Shown: positions 1-7,413 of the stretch, in pieces
Numbering within the stretch: the stretch's first letter is position 1
Layout: the number at the start of each line of letters is the position of its first letter
DNA from: Thermoleophilia bacterium
GTDB lineage: Bacteria; Actinomycetota; Thermoleophilia; Solirubrobacterales; 70-9
Length of the DNA stretch: 64,000 nucleotides
Reading direction: 5' to 3'
Assembly (NCBI GenBank): GCA_016649615.1
Contig: JAENXK010000001.1
Coordinates: 1 to 64,000, forward strand
Program-made: the position numbers and the translations under genes
Notes under the pieces: model-generated
What the model saw: the letters and a program-made list of their open reading frames with translations, nothing else
Databases searched by the model: none
Told to the model about the DNA's origin: nothing

Positions 1-659
1 GCCCCGACTACAGCCCCCATCCCACTCAGGCCTGAGTCCGCGCCGGACAGCCGGTCGGCGAATCCGGCGACCAGGCCTGCCAGATGCTCGTATACCGGCC
101 GGCCAGCGGCGGCCAGGTCCTGAACGTCGGCCGCCCCGGGGTTGCTGGTCCGAACCAGGAAGAAGGCCCCGGCGCCGGCCGTCTCGGCCGCCGCGACCAG
201 CGGTTCCATCGCGTCGGCCCCCAGCAGGGGGTTTGCGGTAAACGCATCCGCCCCCAGCCCGGTGGCCGGCCCCCAGGGGGAGTCGGTGCTGCCGACCATC
301 GCCTGCCCGTAAGCCCTGGCGGACACCGGAACGTCGCCGCGCTTGCCATCGGCGATCACCAGCAGCCCGGCATCGCGGGCTGCGCCGCACACCTCTTCCA
401 GGGCTCGCCAGCCCGGCCATCCCAGACGCTCGAAACAGGCCAGCTGGGGTTTGACCGCGATACAGGCCGGCCCGGCCAGTTCGATCAGGTTCCGGCAATG
501 TGCCGAGACGGCCGCTGCCGCCTGCTCGGAAGATGAACCCGTGTAGTTGCCGGACGCCGCCGCCTGACTCAGGTCGGCGGGATCCGGGTCAAGCCCGAGG
601 CAGATCTGGCTGCGGCGCTCTTCTACAAGCGCCGCAGCTCGATCAATGAAGAGGCTCAG
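1..659 (-). CDS. pyrF: Orotidine 5'-phosphate decarboxylase, type 2 (3' end beyond window)
   Basis: This enzyme makes UMP from OMP in the last step of de novo pyrimidine synthesis. Reading leftward, the frame gives an N-terminal ICLGLDPDP substrate-loop motif, then AVKPQLACFE, the catalytic-type VIADGKRGDV segment, and GADAFTANPLLG, all typical of the type 2 OMP decarboxylase family. About 219 codons are visible and the C-terminus lies outside the window. No ATG, GTG or TTG precedes the conserved start. The best candidate is a CTG at 659-657 that overlaps the TGA of the upstream HU gene (CTGA). That start is an inference; the family assignment is firm. Confidence 0.88.
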   Translation of the reverse strand, partial: MSLFIDRAAALVEERRSQICLGLDPDPADLSQAAASGNYTGSSSEQAAAAVSAHCRNLIELAGPACIAVKPQLACFERLGWPGWRALEEVCGAARDAGLLVIADGKRGDVPVSARAYGQAMVGSTDSPWGPATGLGADAFTANPLLGADAMEPLVAAAETAGAGAFFLVRTSNPGAADVQDLAAAGRPVYEHLAGLVAGFADRLSGADSGLSGMGAVVG

Positions 660-934
660 CCCTTGACCGCCTTCTTCAGCGCCGATCCGGCCGAGAAACG
701 CGGAACTTTGCCGCCGGCGATGGTGATCCTCTCACCGGTTCGGGGGTTCACACCCTGACGGGCGCTCCGCACAGCCACGTGGAACTTGCCGAAGCCGGTG
801 AAGTTCACCTCGCCGCCCCCGGCCAGGGTGTCGGTGATCGCGTCGAGAACTGCGTCAACGGAATCAGCAGCAGCTTTCTTGCTGTCAATCCGCTCGTCTC
901 CGGCAACCTTCTCTAGGAATTCAGCTTTGGTCAC
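656..934 (-). CDS. hup: HU-family nucleoid DNA-binding protein
   Basis: This is a histone-like DNA-bending protein of 92 residues, the classic HU length. It lacks the long lysine-rich C-terminal tail of mycobacterial HupB. The helical N-terminus (MTKAEFLEKVAG) is followed by the GFGKFHVAVRSARQGVNPRTG saddle and arm region that intercalates DNA. The start is a GTG at 934 with an AGGAGG Shine-Dalgarno about 9 nt upstream. The stop overlaps the proposed CTG start of pyrF, so the two are probably co-transcribed. HU acts in the cytoplasm on the chromosome. Confidence 0.95.
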   Translation of the reverse strand: MTKAEFLEKVAGDERIDSKKAAADSVDAVLDAITDTLAGGGEVNFTGFGKFHVAVRSARQGVNPRTGERITIAGGKVPRFSAGSALKKAVKG

Positions 935-1055
935 GACAGTAATCCTCCTCGATGATTATGGAATGGCGGTAACGTAACACCGCATTCGGATGCCGTTTCT
1001 GCCACCTCAAGCAAGTTCCCGCAAAGAGCGGGGTGCGAGCGGGCCCGAAAGTGGT

Positions 1056-1259
1056 TCAGCTACGGTCGATCAGGGAACCGGCCGCGGAGTTGATTGCCTC
1101 CGCCTCACTGCTGTCCGGCGGTAGATCGAATGCTTCTCCGCTCTGGTACTGGATTCGGATGAACCCCCGGCGATGGTGCCGGCGCCGGCGCCGGAAGGCG
1201 GAAGCCTCGGCGGTATAGGCGCCGACTTTGTCCAGCACCACCCGGTGGGGCTTAAGCAC
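1056..1259 (-). CDS. Small conserved-looking hypothetical protein
   Basis: This is a 67-residue reading frame with a GTG start that overlaps the stop of the upstream Roadblock-like gene by 8 nt (GTGCTTAA), which suggests translational coupling. It has an arginine/histidine-rich centre (about residues 23-32) and the sequence FIRIQYQSGEAFDLP, which resembles a beta-hairpin. I do not recognise the family. The tight overlap and the lack of a better frame are the only support, so it could be spurious. Confidence 0.45.
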   Translation of the reverse strand: MLKPHRVVLDKVGAYTAEASAFRRRRRHHRRGFIRIQYQSGEAFDLPPDSSEAEAINSAAGSLIDRS

Positions 1260-1638
1260 CCCCGACCTCCGCGGCCAGGTCCCGCAGCGACATTCTCATG
1301 TCGAAGCCTGTCAGTGAAGCCAGAACGAAGCGTCCGGTCACCGCGACCAGCGAGAGCTCACCCTCCCTGACCACGAATACCTCGGCCTGCTCGGTCGCGA
1401 TGTGAGCGCTGTCGACCGTGCGGTCGCCGGCCGAGTCGACCGCCCGGAGCAGGGCAATCGCATCGTCGCCCCAGCCGGGATCGTCCGAGCGCACCGCGCG
1501 CGTCGTGTTGTCGGCACCGATGATCGCTGCTGCCCGGAGCTCGGGCTCGAGTTCGGCCAGTTCCTCGAGCACACGGTCCGCCGGATCCGGCTGGTCCGCG
1601 TCGCCCGCAGGCCCGGTCTTGTCGCTGTCGTCCGCCAC
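1252..1638 (-). CDS. Roadblock/LC7-like domain protein
   Basis: This 128-residue cytoplasmic protein starts with an acidic, disordered N-terminus (about 1-20). An alpha/beta domain follows that looks like a Roadblock/LC7 fold: a helix (RVLEELAELEPELRAAAIIG) leading to strands ending in VFVVREGELSLVAVTG, then a final helix with DMRMSLRDLAAEV. Roadblock proteins in Actinobacteria usually partner small Ras-like GTPases (MglB family), but no GTPase gene is next to it. The start is a GTG at 1638 with no Shine-Dalgarno, so the transcript may be leaderless. The family call rests on overall pattern, not on a catalytic motif. Confidence 0.6.
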   Translation of the reverse strand: MADDSDKTGPAGDADQPDPADRVLEELAELEPELRAAAIIGADNTTRAVRSDDPGWGDDAIALLRAVDSAGDRTVDSAHIATEQAEVFVVREGELSLVAVTGRFVLASLTGFDMRMSLRDLAAEVGGA

Positions 1639-1658
1639 GATGTAGCAACATACCGACC

Positions 1659-1811
1659 ATGCCCCTTGCGAGAGCCTCCTGGATCGCCGTGGTCGTGATT
1701 TGCGCGATCGCTGCGATCGGTACGTTCGTGGGCGGTTACGCGGGCTACGGCTTCACCATCGTTGCGGTGGGCCTGGCGGCCTCGGTCAACCTCTGGCCGC
1801 ACGCGACCTAG
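1659..1811 (+). CDS. Small hydrophobic membrane protein (50 aa)
   Basis: An ATG at 1659 opens a 50-codon frame ending in TAG at 1809. Almost the whole product is hydrophobic: SWIAVVVICAIAAIGTFVGG is followed by a Gly/Tyr turn and FTIVAVGLAASVNLW. This would make two short membrane helices or a helical hairpin. It is divergent from the Roadblock-like gene, with the two starts only 20 nt apart and no Shine-Dalgarno, consistent with leaderless mRNAs. I do not recognise the family. A larger overlapping frame in the same region lacks any such pattern. Confidence 0.5.
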   Translation: MPLARASWIAVVVICAIAAIGTFVGGYAGYGFTIVAVGLAASVNLWPHAT

Positions 1812-1859
1812 ACGCGAAACCGCAGGACGCCGCGCCGGCCGGCGCAGGCCCGGCCCGTC

Positions 1860-2774
1860 TCAGCCGGCGCGGAAAGGTCCGGGACTGTCGCCCGGATCCA
1901 GGAGGGAGGTTTCCGGCTCGACGTGAATCAGTACCTCGGCCGACGGCAATTCGCTGACGATCGCGTCACGCATGCCGTGCGCGACTTCGTGGGCCCGCTC
2001 GAGACTCGTACCTTCCGAGAACTGCACGTGCAGGTCGACGTGTCGCAGGTGGCCTGACCGGCGCGCCCTCAGCTTGTGGTAACCGGCGACTTCTCCCGTA
2101 CGAGATGCGGCGATCGCGCCTTCGATCAGGTCGAGTTCGTGCGGGGGCAGGGCTTCGTCGACCAGCACGCCGGATGAGCGCCGGATGATGTTTATCCCAG
2201 CCCCGACGATCACCCCGGCGACCAGAATCGCGGTGATCGAGTCGAGCGCCACGACTCCGGTGATCTCAACCAGGAGCAGCCCGACCAGGACCGCACCCGA
2301 AGTCGCGGCGTCGGTGCGAAGGTGCGCCGCGTCCCCTTCGAGTGCCGGAGACTCTTCCTGGCGCGCCTTGCGGTAGAGCACGCCGGATACGACCAGATTG
2401 GCGACCATCGATACCCCCATCACGGCGATGCCGACCCAGAGCAGTTCCACCTCTGCCCCGGTGGCCAGCCGGCGCGTGGCCTCGAAGATGATGATGCCGG
2501 CCCCGACCAGGATCAGGATGCCCTCGATCGTTGCGGCGAGGCTTTCCACCTTCTCGTGGCCGTATGGATGCGATACGTCGGCCGGTTCGTCGGCCTTGCG
2601 GACGGATACGAATGCGATCACCGAAGCGATCAGGTCGATCCCGGAGTGGATCGCCTCGGTGATGATCGCGATCGATCCGGTGATAGCCCCGGCGGCGAGC
2701 TTGAGCGCGATGAGCAGCGAGTTCGAGGCGATCGAGAGAGCGGCCGCCCCCGATTTTGTCGCCGGCCGTTTCAT
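1860..2774 (-). CDS. Cation diffusion facilitator (CDF) family metal transporter
   Basis: This inner-membrane proton/metal antiporter of 304 residues probably exports Zn(II) or a similar divalent metal. It has six predicted membrane segments (about residues 12-180) and a cytoplasmic C-terminal metal-sensing domain (about 205-290). Two HxxxD metal-site motifs are visible, HSGID in TM2 and HLRTD in TM5, the arrangement usual for zinc-type CDFs. A HPYGHEKVE motif follows TM2. The start overlaps the rdgB stop by 4 nt (ATGA), making it the last gene of an rph-rdgB-CDF operon. Confidence 0.9.
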   Translation of the reverse strand: MKRPATKSGAAALSIASNSLLIALKLAAGAITGSIAIITEAIHSGIDLIASVIAFVSVRKADEPADVSHPYGHEKVESLAATIEGILILVGAGIIIFEATRRLATGAEVELLWVGIAVMGVSMVANLVVSGVLYRKARQEESPALEGDAAHLRTDAATSGAVLVGLLLVEITGVVALDSITAILVAGVIVGAGINIIRRSSGVLVDEALPPHELDLIEGAIAASRTGEVAGYHKLRARRSGHLRHVDLHVQFSEGTSLERAHEVAHGMRDAIVSELPSAEVLIHVEPETSLLDPGDSPGPFRAG

Positions 2775-3346
2775 CGCCCCAGGTGGTCGGCCAGGGCCCG
2801 GGCCGCCCGGCCCCGGTGACTCAGCGCGTTCTTCTCGCCCGGGCTGATCTCGGCCATGGTCCGGCTGTCTTCCGGACCGGTCTCATCCGGAATGAAGGCG
2901 GGGTCGTACCCGAATCCGCCGGTTCCCCTGGGCTCGGGGATCAGCCGGCCGCTGCAGCTTCCTTCGAACAGGTGCTCTTCTCCGGACTCGTCGATCAGTG
3001 CGACCACGCAGACGTACCTGGCGGCCCGGGTGCCGCCCGCCTCCTCCAGGTCGCCCAGGACCTTCGCCAGATTTTCTTCGTCGCCGGCCGATTCGCCGGC
3101 GTAGCGGGCCGAGCGAACCCCCGGACGACCGCCCAGCGCCTCAACCTCGATCCCGGAATCGTCGGCAATGACAATTCCTCCGGTCGCCTCCCGGGCGGCC
3201 CTTGCCTTTATCAGTGCATTCTCGGCGAAGGTCTCGCCGTGTTCAGGCGGCGATTCGATTCCTTCCGGCAGCGGTCGCAGATCGAAACCGGGCAGCAGCT
3301 CGCCGAATTCCCTGACCTTGTGCTGGTTGCGGCTGGCCAGGATCAA
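2771..3346 (-). CDS. rdgB: Non-canonical purine NTP pyrophosphatase (RdgB/HAM1)
   Basis: This enzyme hydrolyses ITP, dITP and XTP to monophosphates and so keeps deaminated purines out of DNA and RNA. The 191 residues match the family length. Diagnostic motifs are SRNQHKVREF near the N-terminus, DDSGIEVEALGGRPGVRSAR (about 62-81), GTGGFGYDPAF (about 141-151) and SHRGRA near the C-terminus. It overlaps rph by 4 nt upstream and the CDF gene by 4 nt downstream; the rph-rdgB pairing is a common conserved linkage. Confidence 0.95.
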   Translation of the reverse strand: MILASRNQHKVREFGELLPGFDLRPLPEGIESPPEHGETFAENALIKARAAREATGGIVIADDSGIEVEALGGRPGVRSARYAGESAGDEENLAKVLGDLEEAGGTRAARYVCVVALIDESGEEHLFEGSCSGRLIPEPRGTGGFGYDPAFIPDETGPEDSRTMAEISPGEKNALSHRGRAARALADHLGR

Positions 3347-4077
3347 CGAATGATCGCCACTTCCTGTGCCTCCCGAAGCCGGCCGATCGCGGCCTCCGCC
3401 AGGCCGAGCAATTCGTCGAGGGAGGCCCTCGAAAGCGGCGTCTGCTCGGCCGTGGCCTGAACTTCGACCAGGCCGCCGTCGCCGCTCATGACGACGTTTG
3501 CGTCGACTTCCGCGGTCGAATCCTCGACGTAGTCGAGGTCGCAGAGAGCCCGGCCCCCGACCATGCCGACGCTGACCGCGGCGACGGAAGTGGTCAGCGG
3601 CATGCTCTCGATCTCCCCCCGTTCCAGCAGATCGGCCAGAGCCAGATGGAGTGCCACGTAGCCACCGGTGATCGATGCGCAGCGGGTTCCGCCGTCGGCC
3701 TCGAGAACGTCGCAGTCGACGTAGACGCTGCGCTCGCCGAGCGCCGCGAAATCCACCCCCACCCGCAGTGACCGGCCGATCAGGCGCTGGATCTCGACCC
3801 CGCGGCCGTCCTGCTTGCCCCTGCTGATGTCACGGGATTTTCGGTCGCCGGTCGAGGCGGGCAGCATCGAATACTCGGCCGTCACCCAGCCTTCGCCGCG
3901 CCCTTCCATCCACTTCGGAACCCGGCTCGAGACCGAGGCCGTGCAGATCACCCTGGTGCCGCCGATCGAGATCAGGGCCGAGCCGTCGGCGCTACTCACG
4001 AAGCCGGGTTCTATGGTGACCGGCCGGAGATCGGCCGGGGTGCGGTCAAAGCTGCGTACAACCGTGGATTCTGACAT
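3343..4077 (-). CDS. rph: Ribonuclease PH
   Basis: This phosphorolytic 3'-5' exoribonuclease trims tRNA 3' ends. The 244-residue sequence is full length. It shows the N-terminal R-x-D-x-R-P-type segment (RSFDRTPADLRPV), the RxxRxISR-like phosphate-site stretch GDRKSRDISRGKQDGR, the QRLIGRSLR helix, the CDVLEADGGTR motif, and the DLDYVEDSTAEVDANVVM acidic cluster that holds the metal-binding aspartates. It begins at an ATG at 4077 and heads an operon with rdgB and the CDF transporter. Confidence 0.96.
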   Translation of the reverse strand: MSESTVVRSFDRTPADLRPVTIEPGFVSSADGSALISIGGTRVICTASVSSRVPKWMEGRGEGWVTAEYSMLPASTGDRKSRDISRGKQDGRGVEIQRLIGRSLRVGVDFAALGERSVYVDCDVLEADGGTRCASITGGYVALHLALADLLERGEIESMPLTTSVAAVSVGMVGGRALCDLDYVEDSTAEVDANVVMSGDGGLVEVQATAEQTPLSRASLDELLGLAEAAIGRLREAQEVAIIR

Positions 4078-4185
4078 TGGCCACAGTCTTCCAGAGTGGA
4101 CGACAGCGACGTGAATCCCGGCCCCGGGCGCCCCGCGACGCAGGAGCAGGCGTCACGGGGCGGGCCGGAGCCCGCCCCGTCGGCA

Positions 4186-4434
4186 TCAGCGGAATGCGAC
4201 CTTGTCGACCGCCGACTGGATCTTGTCGACGATTAATTCAGCCAGCTCGGTCCCCTGCCGCCCGGAAAACCCCTTCATCGCAGCGACCATTCCGACCATG
4301 AGCAGAGAGACCAGGAGGATCAGGCCGACGTACTCGACCGTCCCCTGCCCGCCCTGTCCGGCGAGCGCCTTTCTCGCTGATCCGGCACCGGCGTGCGAGG
4401 CCGCGTGCGCGTATCCCATTGCCCTGTAAACCAT
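4186..4434 (-). CDS. Flp/Fap-type pilin-like small membrane protein
   Basis: The product is about 82 residues with the hallmark GQGTVEYVGLILLVSLLMVGMVAAM: a Gly-Gln-Gly-Thr-x-Glu-Tyr motif and a hydrophobic helix, as in type IVb Flp pilins, where a prepilin peptidase cleaves just before the Glu-Tyr region. A C-terminal amphipathic stretch (ELIVDKIQSAVDKVAF) follows. The start is chosen at the second of two tandem ATGs (4434) because an AAGGAGGA Shine-Dalgarno ends 4 nt upstream of it and only 1 nt from the first. No tad secretion genes are nearby, so its use as a pilus subunit is inferred. Confidence 0.7.
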   Translation of the reverse strand: MVYRAMGYAHAASHAGAGSARKALAGQGGQGTVEYVGLILLVSLLMVGMVAAMKGFSGRQGTELAELIVDKIQSAVDKVAFR

Positions 4435-4622
4435 CATTCCTCCTTGTTGTTGACTGCCGATGAACCGGATCTTCGGAGCGTGTGCCCGACGCGACAAGGC
4501 GATTCCGTAACGGAATCCCCGCAAACCGGTCACGGGGTCCGCACCGCCCCTGCGGTCCGGCAGCGCTTTCGGCGAGCGCCCGAGTCCGGCCCGGTGCCCG
4601 CCGGGGCGGATAACCTCACCCG

Positions 4623-5573
4623 ATGCGAGTTCTGGTGGTCATGAACTTCGGTGCCGACCCGTCCACGCCTCAGCGCGGACGCTGGGTGGTCGACCAGGTC
4701 GAGGCCCTCCAGCGGGAGGGTCTCGAGGCGGAGCTCTTCACCTTCCAGCCCGGCAGAAAGAACTACCTGCCGGCAACCCGGGCGATCCGGCAGCGCCTGC
4801 GCTCGGGGAACTATGACCTGGTTCATGCCCACTACGGCCTGGCCGGCTGGTGCGCCCTGCTGGCCGGGGCGAAGCCCCTGATCGTCACTTTCCACGGGAC
4901 TGATGTCCGCCACCGGATCGTCGGCCCGATGTCACGGAGTCTTTCGCGGCACATCGCCCTCACCGCCGGCGCGTCGCGGGCGCTCTTTCGGAGCGAAGCG
5001 GGCCGGCCGGGCCTGGCTCTTTCACCGGGGCGCAACGCCGTCCTCCCCTGCGGAGCCGACCTCTCCCGCTTCGGTCCCGTCGACCGGGGCGAAGCCAGAG
5101 AGCGACTCGGCCTCGACCCCGACTCCCGGTACCTCTTCTTCCCGGCCGATCCGGGCCGGCCCGAAAAGAGGTTCGACCGGGCCCGCGAGGTGGCCGACCG
5201 CACCGGGGCGACCCTGCTTTCCGGCGGCGGTATCGACCCCGAGGAGATGTCGCTCTGGTTCAATGCGGCCAACGCGGTGCTCGTGACCTCCGACTATGAA
5301 GGCTTCGGTCTGGCCTGCCTCGAATCCCTGGCCTGCGACGTGCCGGTGATTTCGACCCCGGTCGGCATCGCGCCCCATGTCCTCGGCGCTCTGCCCAACT
5401 CACTCTGCGCTGAATTTGAACCGGAAGTCTGGTCTGAGTTTGCCGCCGGGCTCCTGAAGGAAGGCGATCCACGGACCCCCGGAAGGGCCCGGGCCGAGAG
5501 CCTCTCGGCCCGCCGGATGGCCGACCGGGTAGCGCTGGCCTACGGTGAAACGCTCGGGCGCGGAGAAGGGTGA
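4623..5573 (+). CDS. GT4-family glycosyltransferase
   Basis: This retaining, nucleotide-sugar-dependent transferase has a GT-B fold and 316 residues. The N-terminal acceptor domain includes DLVHAHYGLAGW and VTFHGTDVR. The C-terminal donor domain contains the E-x7-E-type signature SDYEGFGLACLESLACDVPVI, which binds the sugar nucleotide. It probably builds a glycolipid or capsule-like glycan at the cytoplasmic membrane; the substrate cannot be told from the sequence. It stands alone, 41 nt upstream of the coiled-coil pair. It starts at an ATG at 4623. Confidence 0.88.
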   Translation: MRVLVVMNFGADPSTPQRGRWVVDQVEALQREGLEAELFTFQPGRKNYLPATRAIRQRLRSGNYDLVHAHYGLAGWCALLAGAKPLIVTFHGTDVRHRIVGPMSRSLSRHIALTAGASRALFRSEAGRPGLALSPGRNAVLPCGADLSRFGPVDRGEARERLGLDPDSRYLFFPADPGRPEKRFDRAREVADRTGATLLSGGGIDPEEMSLWFNAANAVLVTSDYEGFGLACLESLACDVPVISTPVGIAPHVLGALPNSLCAEFEPEVWSEFAAGLLKEGDPRTPGRARAESLSARRMADRVALAYGETLGRGEG

Positions 5574-5614
5574 ACCTTGTCAACTGCCGAGTTCAGTAAT
5601 GATGGGGGCCGAAG

Positions 5615-7114
5615 ATGAGGAAGGGTGCCCTGAAGAAGAAACAGCGGCAGCTCGAAGAGCTTCTCCTCGACCGGCGCGAGGCGCTCGGGGAGCTGGCCCT
5701 CGGGATGTACGTCCAGAACTCCTGGGACGACAGTCTGCTCGCCCGCGGGTCAGCCGAAGTCGCCGAGGTCGACAACGAGCTGAGCCAGTTGACCGCCGAA
5801 CTCGGCGGAGCGAAGGCGGAAAGCACGGCGCCGCAGGGCGGTCCGGACGCGGCAGATCAGACCGGCGAACACGATTCCCCCGACACCGGCGAGTACACGG
5901 GTGAGCATGATTACCCCGCGACCGGCGAGTACACGGCCGAACACGAGCTTCCGAACGGTGAGCACGCCGGCGATCACGAACTCACAACCGGAGAACACAC
6001 TGTCGAGCACGCCGGACCGGAGCCCGAAAAAGAGGTGCCGGCTCCGGCGGAGGACGTTTCGCCCGCAAAAGCGGTGGCGCTTGAAGCCGCGCAGCCCCCG
6101 GCCTCCACGGCTGCCCCTACTCCGTCAGCCACTGCCCCTACTCCGTCAGCCACGGCGCCGACCCCCTCGATCGCAGCACCTGCTCCCGAAGACGCCCCTT
6201 CCGACCCGAAGCCGGCGACGGCAGCTCCTACCGCGTCCGGCCCGGCTACAGCCCCCGCCGGCAAGCCTGACTCAAAGCGGCCCGGTCCGGCCGCTCCGGC
6301 GACGGCGGGGACCACTCAGACCGCACCCGGAGGTGCCGGACCGGCAAAGACCGATACCGCGGAGCCGAAGAACCCGCTCGACCGCGCGGCAAAGGACGTA
6401 GAAGAAAGAGAGCGCCGGGCCCGGACGGCATCAGACTCTGCCAGGGCATCGCTCAAAGCAGATTCGCAGACGGAGCTGAGCGCAATCATCGGCGAAGTCG
6501 AGACCGAGCGCAAGCAGCTCGATACGGCCCTCGCCGCCGCGGCAGGAAGCATCGCCGCCTCGGAAAAGAAGGCGTCCGACGCTGAAGAGACCTCGAAGAA
6601 GAAAATCGCCGAAGCCGAAGCCAGGCTGACCAGTGAGACCGCCGCCAACCGTGAAGCCGCTTCCGAATGGGTCCGGAGTCAGGCCGCCGAGATCGAAGCC
6701 GACGCGGCTCTCGCCGCCGAGCTGGCCGCGGGTGAACAGGCAGGGAACGCTCCACCGCCTCCCCCGCCCCCGCCGGGCGGAACCGCTGCGGCCGCAGCGG
6801 CCGCCAGCTCGCCCGAAATCGAACGGCAGATAACCGCCCTGGAGGCTGAGCTTGCTGCGGAGAAGGCGGCAAAGGCCGAGGCCCTGGCCAACGCCGAAGC
6901 CCGGCTCAAATCGATCGAACTCAGCGCGAGAGAGGCCGAAGAACGGGTCGCCGCCGCCGAAAGTGCCGCCGCCGAGAACCGGCCGGCCGAATCGCCCGCC
7001 CACTCGGACGCCGAGACGAGGGAAGCAGCAGTCAACTGGCTCCGTGGCCAGATTGCCGCGCTCAGGCAGGAAATCACGAAGGGCGGATCCGCCGATCCCG
7101 GGGAGAGTTCCTGA
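5615..7114 (+). CDS. Large coiled-coil protein with His/Glu repeats and proline-rich linker
   Basis: The 499 residues form clear zones. (1) An N-terminal helical domain (about 1-66: KKKQRQLEELLLDRREALGELALGMY) is also present in the next gene. (2) Degenerate roughly 12-residue repeats lie at about 84-134, each with GEH/GEY/AEH cores. (3) A Pro/Ala/Thr-rich linker (about 150-245) includes a 22-nt tandem DNA repeat encoding PTPSATA units. (4) Long alanine/glutamate-rich coiled coils fill the rest (about 250-490), interrupted by PPPPPPPPGG near residue 380. There is no signal peptide or membrane helix. I do not recognise a family; a cytoplasmic scaffold is possible. The stop and the next ATG overlap (TGATG). 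Confidence 0.72.
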   Translation: MRKGALKKKQRQLEELLLDRREALGELALGMYVQNSWDDSLLARGSAEVAEVDNELSQLTAELGGAKAESTAPQGGPDAADQTGEHDSPDTGEYTGEHDYPATGEYTAEHELPNGEHAGDHELTTGEHTVEHAGPEPEKEVPAPAEDVSPAKAVALEAAQPPASTAAPTPSATAPTPSATAPTPSIAAPAPEDAPSDPKPATAAPTASGPATAPAGKPDSKRPGPAAPATAGTTQTAPGGAGPAKTDTAEPKNPLDRAAKDVEERERRARTASDSARASLKADSQTELSAIIGEVETERKQLDTALAAAAGSIAASEKKASDAEETSKKKIAEAEARLTSETAANREAASEWVRSQAAEIEADAALAAELAAGEQAGNAPPPPPPPPGGTAAAAAAASSPEIERQITALEAELAAEKAAKAEALANAEARLKSIELSAREAEERVAAAESAAAENRPAESPAHSDAETREAAVNWLRGQIAALRQEITKGGSADPGESS

Positions 7115-7413
7115 TGGGAATTTTCGGAAGCGGAAAATCAGGCAGGCGGGAGCGCCGGGCAATGAGAAAGCATCTCGAAGAGCTCGATGACCTCAGGCGG
7201 AAGAACCTCGGCGAACTCGGCCGGATGACGGTTGAGATGGCCGGGAACGGCAGCTTCGACCGCCGCCTTCTCTCCGACAAGGCCGGCGAGGTCACCTCAA
7301 TCGATCGCGAAGCCGATCTGGTCGCGCGAGGCATAGAGGAAGGTCTGTCGCTGGAAGAGCTGGAGGAAATGGCCCGCCAGGAAGACGGTCCCTCCTCAGC
7401 TTCCGGCAAGTAG
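7114..7413 (+). CDS. Short paralogue of the coiled-coil protein's N-terminal domain
   Basis: This is a 99-residue helical protein. Residues 18-75 (HLEELDDLRRKNLGELGRM ... EVTSIDREADLVARGIEEG) align by eye with the first 65 residues of the preceding gene (QLEELLLDRREALGELALG ... AEVAEVDNELSQLTAELGG). The two probably arose by duplication. It is translationally coupled to both neighbours: ATG inside the upstream stop region, and its TAG overlapping the GTG of nadB by 1 nt. Function is unknown; hetero-oligomerisation with the larger protein is a reasonable guess. Confidence 0.7.
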   Translation: MGIFGSGKSGRRERRAMRKHLEELDDLRRKNLGELGRMTVEMAGNGSFDRRLLSDKAGEVTSIDREADLVARGIEEGLSLEELEEMARQEDGPSSASGK

